DNA of 11,520 bases from Cyanobacteria bacterium M_surface_7_m2_037 (GTDB lineage: Bacteria; Cyanobacteriota; Cyanobacteriia; PCC-6307; Cyanobiaceae): assembly GCA_016882585.1 (NCBI GenBank), contig VGPP01000047.1, forward strand, positions 1-11,520. Reading direction: 5' to 3'. This document shows, one piece after another, positions 6,311 to 11,520 of the stretch (position 1 is the first letter of the stretch; every line of letters begins with the position of its first letter). The notes under the pieces are model-generated. The model did not search any database, had not been told where the DNA came from, and saw only the letters and a program-made list of their open reading frames with translations. The translations under genes were made by a program, and so were the position numbers.

Positions 6311-6959
6311 GTTCAGCCAGAGCCAGGTGCAAGACCCGATGCACGGTTGCAGCACTCACACCGAGGTGCTGGCCCACCGTGCGCAGGGTCTGCCCCTTCA
6401 ACACCACCGCTTCCACCACCTCGCGTTGCCGCTGCTCGAGCTGTTGGAGCGCTGCCATGGCATCGTCCCCGTGCTCGGCGGCCTCATGCTGGGCGACGTT
6501 CTGATCCCCTCGCTGATCCAGCCGCCAGGTTTCGGCCTCCTGCAGGCGCCAAGGCGGCACCAGTTCAACAGAGCGTTCGCGGGCCAGGGCCTCCAGTTCA
6601 GCAACGAGAGCCACGGGCAAGGCTTGTTGTTGCGCCAGCGCGTCTTGCACCTGGCGGTTCAGGCGCTGGGCCTGTTCGTGTAAGCGCCGCGACACCCGCA
6701 GCAGCGGTGCCACATCGCGCAGGTAATGGAGAACAGCGCCTCGAACATGGGGCCGCGCAAAGGCCACAAAGGGAACGTCGCTGCTGCTGTCGTAGCGCTC
6801 CGCCGCGCGGATCAAGCCCATGGCAGCCACCTGTTGGAGATCATCCCGCCGCTCCCGGGTGCAGGCGGCGTAGTGGTTGGCCACGCTGCGCACCAGAAAC
6901 AGGTGGTCAGCAACCCGCCGGTTGCGCCGTTCGAGGCTTTCGGGCAGTGGTGGATGCAT
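6267..6959 (-). CDS. Group 3 (SigF/SigB-like) RNA polymerase sigma factor
   Basis: 230 residues; directs RNA polymerase to a subset of promoters. Region 2 covers about residues 12-82, including the core-binding segment DDLQQVAAMGLIRAAERYD (39-57) and the DNA-melting part FVAFARPHVRGAVLHYLRD (64-82). The RGxxxHYLRD ending is typical of group 3 sigmas of the SigB/SigF class. Region 3 is at about 83-135. Region 4 is at about 172-222, with a helix-turn-helix around TLRTVGQHLGVSAATVHRVL (191-210). Region 1.1 is absent, as expected for an alternative sigma. The ATG at 6957-6959 gives the usual short lead into region 2; no clear ribosome site is seen. It lies 69 nt after the Ap4A phosphorylase gene and could be co-transcribed with it. 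Which cyanobacterial Sig subgroup it belongs to cannot be settled by eye. Confidence 0.88.
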   Translation of the reverse strand: MHPPLPESLERRNRRVADHLFLVRSVANHYAACTRERRDDLQQVAAMGLIRAAERYDSSSDVPFVAFARPHVRGAVLHYLRDVAPLLRVSRRLHEQAQRLNRQVQDALAQQQALPVALVAELEALARERSVELVPPWRLQEAETWRLDQRGDQNVAQHEAAEHGDDAMAALQQLEQRQREVVEAVVLKGQTLRTVGQHLGVSAATVHRVLHLALAELRRQLNPASDAPAC

Positions 6960-6964
6960 GGCGT

Positions 6965-7009
6965 TGAGAACTGGGCTCTCTCAGCCAAACCGCCGCGGCT
7001 GGGGCCGCG
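6965..7009 (-). other. Two hairpins between the Ap4A phosphorylase and sigma factor genes
   Basis: In the 69-nt gap, CGCGGC (6994-6999) / GCCGCG (7004-7009) forms a 6-bp GC stem with loop TGGG, and TGAGA (6965-6969) / TCTCA (6979-6983) forms a weaker stem. No T-run follows leftward. They may attenuate read-through into the sigma gene or protect the upstream mRNA end. The stems are seen; the function is a guess. Confidence 0.3.
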
Positions 7010-7028
7010 CATCCGGGAAACCACGCAA

Positions 7029-7886
7029 TCAGCTCCCGTGGTGCGCAACGGCCTCCAACAGGGCCAGGGGCCCATGGCGCTGCAGCCAATCCGTGTCGGA
7101 TTCAGCCGTGATCAACAAGCAGCCGGCAAAGCCGAGGGCATTGATGCTCATCCCTGCCAAGTGCTCCTGGCGGCGCACTACGGTCATGAACCAGTGGGGG
7201 TCCAGCACCAGGTTGTAGGGATCCAGCGGCTGCGGATGCTGCTGCGGCGAGCCGAGGCCGAGCTCATGTTGATGGCGGTGATACAGCTCCAGCAATTCGG
7301 CGCCCGCCCCGGGGCCACCGCTGTGTTGACGCGGGCTGAGGCGGTAGTGCCAGGGCCAGCGGGGTTCGAGGCCCGCCAGTTGGCCTTGACACGCTGCAGC
7401 CAATGGACAACTGACCTCGCCCGGCCCCCGCGGCAGCAGCTGCAGATGCCGGTGGGGCTGGCTGGCCCCCGCCGCCGCACAGCTGTTGAAGAACCACAGG
7501 CCCGGTGTATCAGCCTCCACATCCGCCACGGTTTGCCAATCCAGCGAGGTGAGCCAGCCGGCTTGTGGCTGCCAGCGCTGCGGGATCAGCAGCACGTGCC
7601 CGCGTTGCACGGGGAACTTGTTGAGGATCAGCACGTGCTCCTCGCTCAGGCGCTCCACCTCCAGCTCCGCATCCCAGGGCAGGAACGGATTGGGCCGGGG
7701 GCCGGCGCTGCGCAGATGCTTGGGCGTGGCGGAGAGCAAGCGACGCACCACAAACGGCTCACAGCCAGCCATGGCCACGATCTCCGTGTCCAAGGGCACC
7801 AGAGCGCCACAGCGCTCCGCGGCCTCAGAACGCGCCAAAGCGGCCTCCAGCAACCGCGCCTTAGGCCGCCCCTGCAACGGCTGCAT
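7029..7886 (-). CDS. ATP adenylyltransferase / Ap4A phosphorylase
   Basis: Splits diadenosine tetraphosphate with phosphate to ATP and ADP (APA1/APA2-type, HIT superfamily); cytoplasmic. 285 residues. Seen: NKFPVQRGHVLLIP (89-102), a nucleotide-site strand typical of the family; the HIT-like motif SQPHRHLQLLP (142-152) with H145, H147 (expected nucleophile) and Q149 (family pattern HxHxQ); and a C-terminal domain with WFMTVVRR (232-239) and INALGFAGCLL (248-258). The ATG at 7884-7886 shares its A with the TGA of the upstream SpoIID-domain gene (TGATG), implying translational coupling. AGGGA lies 8 nt before it. Downstream is the sigma factor gene. The Ap4A link to stress signalling is general knowledge, not visible here. 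Confidence 0.92.
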   Translation of the reverse strand: MQPLQGRPKARLLEAALARSEAAERCGALVPLDTEIVAMAGCEPFVVRRLLSATPKHLRSAGPRPNPFLPWDAELEVERLSEEHVLILNKFPVQRGHVLLIPQRWQPQAGWLTSLDWQTVADVEADTPGLWFFNSCAAAGASQPHRHLQLLPRGPGEVSCPLAAACQGQLAGLEPRWPWHYRLSPRQHSGGPGAGAELLELYHRHQHELGLGSPQQHPQPLDPYNLVLDPHWFMTVVRRQEHLAGMSINALGFAGCLLITAESDTDWLQRHGPLALLEAVAHHGS

Positions 7887-8845
7887 CACCCGGATCCCTG
7901 CCGCAGCCGCGCCAGCGAAGCGCCGCGGTAGTAGTGGCCAAGAATGGCGTTGTAGGGCTGGCCGCTGCTCGCCAGGGCCTGGGCGCCGTGCTGGCTCATC
8001 GACGCCCCCAGGTGGCCATGGGCCTCCATGCTGATCTCACTGGTGGCGGCATAGAGGCTTTCCACAATCCCGCCCTGATAGCTGAGGATCAGGCCACGGG
8101 TTTGCGAGGCGGCCTGGCGGGTGCGGGGGTGGCTGCTGGCCAGGCCGCGGTAGGCCTGCCAGCGGGTGGTGTTGCCCAGGTGCCAATGGCGATTGGCCGG
8201 CCGGGCCATGTGGGCGAGGGCGTAGGAGCGGGCCGCCACGGCCTGAGCCTTCAGGGCCTCCAGATCCCAGGAGCTGGGCATCTCCGCACCCACCACCGAG
8301 GCCACGTAGGCCTCCAATGGCAGATGATTCACCGCCAATAGGCCGCCCTGATCGCGCAGCACGCGAACCCGGCCGTCATAGGCCTGGCCATTCACCTGCA
8401 CCCCATGGTCCGCTGAAGTTTCCAGCCAGAGCTCGGGGGGCAAGTTGTCGGCTGCGCTCAGGCGAAAGCTGTCTGCCGACGAGCCCTGACGCAGCACGCT
8501 GCCATCGGCGGCGCGAAGCCACCAGGGCCCTGAGGCGGAAAGCTGCAGCTGATCGGCTTCACGCACCACAGCCACGCGGATTTCAAGCTCCAGCGGCGTG
8601 CCCTCGGCTGGTTCCGCCAGGGCAAAGCCACCCGCGGTGGCGCCCACCCGTTCGGCGGCCACACCCTGCAGATCGTCGCGGGCGGACGACTTCGGCACCG
8701 CGTGGGGAGGCGGGCTGGCCAACATCGCCTCGAGCAGGGGGCCGTTGATGCCCGAGCTGCCTGGCAGCACCGCCTGGGCCCAGAAGCCCAGGCCGAGGGC
8801 GCCTAAACCCATCGGTGCCCCGAGCATCCAGCTGCGCCAGTTCAC
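7886..8845 (-). CDS. SpoIID/LytB-domain protein, membrane-anchored or exported
   Basis: 319 residues. In Bacillus, SpoIID is a lytic transglycosylase acting on glycan strands without stem peptides, and LytB is an amidase enhancer. Cyanobacteria do not sporulate, so a wall-remodelling role is likely. Seen: a hydrophobic N-terminus (about residues 6-28), either signal peptide or single membrane anchor; a variable middle; the SpoIID core NHLPLEAYVASVVGAEMP (173-190) with E188 as the expected catalytic acid; ALKAQAVAARSYAL (197-210); and the C-terminal motif MSQHGAQALA (283-292). The GTG at 8843-8845 is chosen because it overlaps the TGA of the PhzF-like gene by 4 nt (GTGA). An extension further upstream would run far into that gene and has no homology. 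ATG at 8825-8827 is an alternative start. Confidence 0.87.
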   Translation of the reverse strand: MNWRSWMLGAPMGLGALGLGFWAQAVLPGSSGINGPLLEAMLASPPPHAVPKSSARDDLQGVAAERVGATAGGFALAEPAEGTPLELEIRVAVVREADQLQLSASGPWWLRAADGSVLRQGSSADSFRLSAADNLPPELWLETSADHGVQVNGQAYDGRVRVLRDQGGLLAVNHLPLEAYVASVVGAEMPSSWDLEALKAQAVAARSYALAHMARPANRHWHLGNTTRWQAYRGLASSHPRTRQAASQTRGLILSYQGGIVESLYAATSEISMEAHGHLGASMSQHGAQALASSGQPYNAILGHYYRGASLARLRQGSG

Positions 8846-9723
8846 AGCCGCACAACCTGCTGCCAATCGAGAGGCTCGCAGCCGGCACCAGAAGCGTTGA
8901 TCTGTCCGTCCCATAGGAGCTGAGCGGCACCGGTGAGCCGAACCAGGCCTGGACCGACTGACTCGCACAGCATTCCACCACGACGGGCCGAGGCTTGCCA
9001 GCCGCGCACCTGGCTGCGTTGCAACTGCTGCATCCACCACGGCGCCACCAGCGCATGGGCCGATCCGGTCACGGGGTCTTCCTCGATGCCCAGCCCTGGA
9101 GCGAAGAACCGGAGCTGGTAGTCGCAGGGGCCGCCCATCAACTCGGGAGCGTGGCCGATGAGGGGCTGCATCAGCACCAGGCCCATCCGCTCAGGGCCCT
9201 GAAGCAGCGCCGCTGGATTCTCCAGCGCCGCCAAGGGCGCTTCAGCCGCCAGCAACGCAACCCGGTAGCCCAAGGGAGAATCCCAGTAGCGCTCGATCGG
9301 CAGGCCAAGGGTGGCCTGCAACGCCTGCGGCACCTCCAGCGGAATCAAACCTGAGCTGGGAAGCACCAGATGGCCCACATGGGCCGTGGCGTTGTCCAAT
9401 CCCACCTGCAGGGCGCCGCTGCGCGTGGCCAGCTGGAGCGATTGGCCGGGGGTCAGGAGGCCCCAGTGGGCCAGAGCGATCGTGGCCGCCAGGGTGGCGT
9501 GGCCGCAGAGCTCCACCTCACAGGTGGGTGTGAACCAGCGCAGGCGCCAGTGCCCGGTGGACTCGCGATGCAGAAAAGCGGTTTCCGATTGCTTGAAGCT
9601 GCCGGCCAAACCCTGCATCCATTGGGCGCTGGCGGGCTGATCGAGCAGCACCACAGCCGCACCATTGCCCTGCAGGGGCTGATCGGCGAACGCCTCCACC
9701 AACAGGGCAGGGATCGCAGCCAT
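8842..9723 (-). CDS. PhzF-family isomerase-like protein
   Basis: 293 residues, the usual family length. PhzF proteins share the diaminopimelate epimerase fold and include the phenazine isomerase PhzF; most members have no known substrate. Seen: the first-domain motif KQSETAFL (44-51), whose E47 corresponds to the catalytic glutamate of PhzF; WFTPTCEVELCGHATLA (63-79); and, in the second half, EEDPVTGSAHALVAPWW (214-230). These are the family's signature motifs and all are intact. The ATG at 9721-9723 shares its A with the gpsA stop codon (TGATG), and a GAGGAG lies 14 nt upstream. No phenazine genes are nearby, so phenazine synthesis is not implied. Confidence 0.92.
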   Translation of the reverse strand: MAAIPALLVEAFADQPLQGNGAAVVLLDQPASAQWMQGLAGSFKQSETAFLHRESTGHWRLRWFTPTCEVELCGHATLAATIALAHWGLLTPGQSLQLATRSGALQVGLDNATAHVGHLVLPSSGLIPLEVPQALQATLGLPIERYWDSPLGYRVALLAAEAPLAALENPAALLQGPERMGLVLMQPLIGHAPELMGGPCDYQLRFFAPGLGIEEDPVTGSAHALVAPWWMQQLQRSQVRGWQASARRGGMLCESVGPGLVRLTGAAQLLWDGQINASGAGCEPLDWQQVVRL

Positions 9724-10649
9724 CAGGCGAACGCCAGCTCCTCAGGCCGCAGACCACGCCCCATCAGCCGCTGCACCGCCGCCTCAGGGGCGATGGAGCC
9801 TGCCATCAAGGCCCCCACCTGTTCGCAGATCGGCAGCCGCCAGCCGTGGCGCTGCGCCAGCGCGAGAACGGCCATGGCGGTTTGCGCCCCCTCCACGGTG
9901 GCTCCCACGCGGCTGAGGGCGGCCTCGCGATCGAGACCTTCGGCCAAGGCCAGCCCGAAGCGGTAATTGCGGCTGAGCGTGCTGTTGGCCGTGGCCAGCA
10001 GATCTCCCAATCCCGCCAGGCCATAGAGGCTGGGGGCCTCTCCGCCCAAGCCCTGGATCACCAATCCCATTTCCACCAGACCCCGGCACAACAGCGAGGC
10101 CTTGGCATTGGCGCCGAGGTTGAGCCCATCGCACACACCGGCGGCAATCGCCATCACGTTCTTGAGGGCTCCGGCCACCTCGGTGCCTACCGGGTCGGAA
10201 TTCGTGTAGAGCCGCAGGCATTCACTGCTCAGGGCTTGCTGCAGTTGTGTGGCCAGCGCCTGGTCTTGGCTGGCGAGCACGCTGGCTGCCGGCAGGCCGG
10301 CGGCGAGTTCGGTGGCCAGATTCGGCCCGCTGAGCACCACCAGAGGGATGGCGGGCAGCTGTTGCTGCCACAGCTGACTGGGCGTGCACTGCTGCTCCAG
10401 ATCGATGCCTTTGCTGCAGCTGAGCAGGGGCAGCCCAGCAGGCCAGTGGGGGGCCAGATATAACGCCAGATCGCGCACGCCCTGCAGGGCTGTGGCCATC
10501 ACCACCAGCTCGGCTTCCGGCAGCAGTGCGCTGGGGTCACCTCCCTGGCGGCGGCTCCAGCCCTGCACCCGGTGGCCCTGCTGCTCGAACAGGCCCGCCA
10601 GGGTGGAGCCCCAGGCCCCCAGACCGATCACCGCGATGCGCAGGCTCAT
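9723..10649 (-). CDS. gpsA: NAD(P)+-dependent glycerol-3-phosphate dehydrogenase
   Basis: Reduces dihydroxyacetone phosphate to sn-glycerol 3-phosphate, the backbone precursor of membrane lipids; cytoplasmic. 308 residues. Seen: Rossmann motif GLGAWGSTLA (9-18); CSKGI with K80; SGPNLATE (107-114); the catalytic helix GALKNVMAIAAG (160-171) with K163; GLAGLGDLLAT (210-220); and SRNYRFG (226-232). The stretch after the first nucleotide-binding strand (about 30-50) is short compared with E. coli GpsA; I recall this shortening from other picocyanobacteria. The gene starts 7 nt after the DUF2237 stop and its stop overlaps the PhzF-like start, so it is an internal operon gene. No Shine-Dalgarno sequence is visible. 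Confidence 0.95.
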   Translation of the reverse strand: MSLRIAVIGLGAWGSTLAGLFEQQGHRVQGWSRRQGGDPSALLPEAELVVMATALQGVRDLALYLAPHWPAGLPLLSCSKGIDLEQQCTPSQLWQQQLPAIPLVVLSGPNLATELAAGLPAASVLASQDQALATQLQQALSSECLRLYTNSDPVGTEVAGALKNVMAIAAGVCDGLNLGANAKASLLCRGLVEMGLVIQGLGGEAPSLYGLAGLGDLLATANSTLSRNYRFGLALAEGLDREAALSRVGATVEGAQTAMAVLALAQRHGWRLPICEQVGALMAGSIAPEAAVQRLMGRGLRPEELAFA

Positions 10650-10656
10650 CGCGCCA

Positions 10657-11040
10657 TCATGCGGCAGAGCTGGCGTGGGCCTGCAGCACCTCGAGAGGAA
10701 TCAGTTCGAGGGCGCTGCGCTCACAGGCCTCAAGCCGCACCGGCGGCGCCATGCCGTCTTCATAGGCCTCCAGCCAGCGCCCGGCGCAGACGCACCAGTG
10801 ATCGCCCGGTTTCAACCCAGCAAAACCGTATTGAGGCATCGGGGTGCTCAGGTCGTTGCCCTGGGCCTTTGTGTACGAGAGGAAGCGCTCATCCACCACG
10901 CAACACACGGTGTGGCGGCCGAGGTCGGCGCGATCGGTGCGGCAGAACCCATCGCGATACCAACCGGTCATCGGCTGGCAGCCGCACACCACAAGGGGCT
11001 CGCCCAGCACGTTCAAGGCAGGGGGTTCCGTAGTGCTCAC
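10657..11040 (-). CDS. DUF2237-family protein
   Basis: 127 residues from a GTG. It matches the DUF2237 pattern: LNVLGEPL (9-16), PMTGWYRDGFC (23-33), HTVCCVV (43-49), GNDLSTPMPQYGFAGLKPGD (61-80), WCVCAGRW (82-89), APPVRLEA (98-105). The family has no assigned reaction. Cysteines at 19, 21, 33, 46, 47, 83, 85 and 106 include conserved pairs, which would allow metal binding or redox chemistry, but this is inference. The GTG at 11038-11040 is chosen because family homology starts at NVLG; a TTG 17 codons upstream would add an unconserved tail. It is the first gene of the leftward set that leads into gpsA. No good promoter was found upstream. Confidence 0.88.
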   Translation of the reverse strand: MSTTEPPALNVLGEPLVVCGCQPMTGWYRDGFCRTDRADLGRHTVCCVVDERFLSYTKAQGNDLSTPMPQYGFAGLKPGDHWCVCAGRWLEAYEDGMAPPVRLEACERSALELIPLEVLQAHASSAA

Positions 11041-11106
11041 AGGGGCGAACAACGCTCTGGTGAGCGGCAGTCTGACGACGGAGTGGCACAAATCGCGATC
11101 AGACAG

Positions 11107-11135
11107 TTGACGGACCCTGGGGGGCAGGCGTTAAA
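11107..11135 (+). promoter_or_regulatory. Candidate sigma-70 promoter for the acidic small protein
   Basis: TTGACG (11107-11112) matches five of six bases of the -35 consensus. After 17 nt comes GTTAAA (11130-11135), a moderate -10 match. The implied transcript would start near 11142 and have a leader of about 17 nt with no room for a normal ribosome site, so translation would have to start without one. Confidence 0.4.
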
Positions 11136-11158
11136 GGTCATTCAGCAGACCCCCCTAC

Positions 11159-11386
11159 ATGAGCTGGGACTTCACCGAAGACGGCGCCTTCCTGGCCCTG
11201 TGCGATGCCTTCAAGGAAAGCGGCGAGAGCTCGGCGATCGAGTTCCTGGCCAATGGTGAAGGTGCCTTCCACTTCCAGGAGCTGGCCCAGAACGCCGCCG
11301 GTGAGGGCATCGATCTGTCCGACTCCACCGATCTCGAGGAGTTTCAGCAGGAAGTGATCGAAACCCTCGAAGACCTCTGCGGCTGA
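11159..11386 (+). CDS. Highly acidic small hypothetical protein, 75 residues
   Basis: I do not recognise a family. The codons have strong third-position GC and are clearly coding. The product has 19 Asp/Glu against a single Lys and no Arg, three Trp/Cys landmarks (W3, C15, C74) and predicted helices at about 8-20 and 58-73. It looks like a compact soluble acidic protein, such as a protein-interaction or metal-binding module, but that is only a guess from composition. The ATG at 11159 has no Shine-Dalgarno sequence (the upstream bases are a C run). It is transcribed divergently from the DUF2237 gene and is convergent with the partial gene at the right edge. Confidence 0.75.
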   Translation: MSWDFTEDGAFLALCDAFKESGESSAIEFLANGEGAFHFQELAQNAAGEGIDLSDSTDLEEFQQEVIETLEDLCG

Positions 11387-11453
11387 GCGCCCACCGGAGC
11401 AGAGGGCCCCACAGCGCACGCCGCAGGGCTTCTCGCTCAACCGGATAAGGGCG

Positions 11454-11520
11454 TCAGGTGCCGTAGAAGAAGGCGATCTCCTTGTCTTTCAGACCGTCCC
11501 AGCCGGCTGCCTTGAGGCGC
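11454..11520 (-). CDS. C-terminal end of an unidentified protein, cut by the window edge
   Basis: The last 22 codons of a leftward reading frame read RLKAAGWDGLKDKEIAFF followed by YGT and a TGA at 11454-11456. The codon choice fits a real gene. I cannot name the protein from this fragment. The 67-nt gap to the convergent acidic-protein gene has only a weak inverted repeat, TGAGCG (11385-11390) and CGCTCA (11434-11439), and no clear terminator. Confidence 0.55.
   Translation of the reverse strand, partial: RLKAAGWDGLKDKEIAFFYGT

Noticed and set aside
6051..6683. 210-codon plus-strand frame starting before the small ORF
   Set aside because: Mostly antisense to the sigma factor, and it starts inside the leader hairpins. 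The 60-residue frame has a better coding pattern.
6726..7931. 401-codon open frame on the plus strand
   Set aside because: Antisense to the sigma factor and Ap4A phosphorylase genes, both of which have intact motifs. Long antisense frames are expected in GC-rich DNA.
8846..9040. 65-codon N-terminal extension of the SpoIID-domain gene
   Set aside because: It lies inside the PhzF-like gene in another frame and shows no homology. The GTG overlapping the PhzF-like stop is the likely start.
10384..11259. 291-codon open frame on the plus strand
   Set aside because: Antisense to gpsA and the DUF2237 gene, and overlaps the acidic small protein in another frame; no recognisable domain.
1..11520. Search for CRISPR, tRNA, rRNA, tmRNA, insertion sequences, reverse transcriptase or defence genes
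   Set aside because: No repeat-spacer pattern, T-loop consensus, transposase or effector motifs were seen by eye on either strand.

Overview
The window looks like a piece of a GC-rich unicellular cyanobacterial chromosome, probably from the Synechococcus/Cyanobium picocyanobacterial group. The strongest marker is apcD (allophycocyanin alpha-B, a phycobilisome terminal emitter). A DUF3370 secreted protein, a group 3 sigma factor and a short-form GpsA agree with this. Placement is inferred from family knowledge, not from a database search. By eye I found no tRNA, rRNA, CRISPR array, insertion sequence or HIP1 octamer (GCGATCGC).

Layout. (1) 1-1214, minus: a 23S rRNA m5U methyltransferase of the RlmD/RumA type, running off the left edge. 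(2) 1326-1820, plus: apcD, divergent from it, with a structured leader and a strong intrinsic terminator at 1867-1894. (3) 1895-3057: about 1.16 kb of lower-GC DNA with no credible gene, holding an 18-bp perfect palindrome and a run of consecutive hairpins. It lies between two convergent transcription units that each end in a hairpin, and it is the least explained part of the window. (4) 3083-5921, minus: a two-gene unit of a secreted DUF3370 protein followed by a protein joining an N-terminal ribbon-helix-helix domain to a C-terminal J domain. (5) 6128-6310, plus: a 60-residue small protein whose 3' end overlaps the convergent sigma factor gene. (6) 6267-11040, minus: DUF2237 protein, gpsA, PhzF-like protein, SpoIID/LytB-domain protein and Ap4A phosphorylase, with junctions of 7 nt or translational overlaps, then after a 69-nt gap a group 3 sigma factor. 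(7) 11159-11386, plus: a very acidic 75-residue protein with a plausible promoter of its own. (8) 11454-11520, minus: the C-terminal 22 residues of an unidentified protein.

How the genes relate. Most are housekeeping: rRNA modification, light harvesting, glycerol-3-phosphate supply for lipids, cell-wall remodelling and dinucleoside polyphosphate turnover. The coupled five-gene set combines functions with no obvious shared pathway. Ap4A phosphorylase next to an alternative sigma factor may be a stress-linked pairing, but that is inference. I see no complete defence system or mobile element. The best candidates for something undescribed are the hairpin-rich noncoding island (possible structured RNA), the RHH-J-domain fusion, and the possible Shine-Dalgarno-sequestering leader of apcD.
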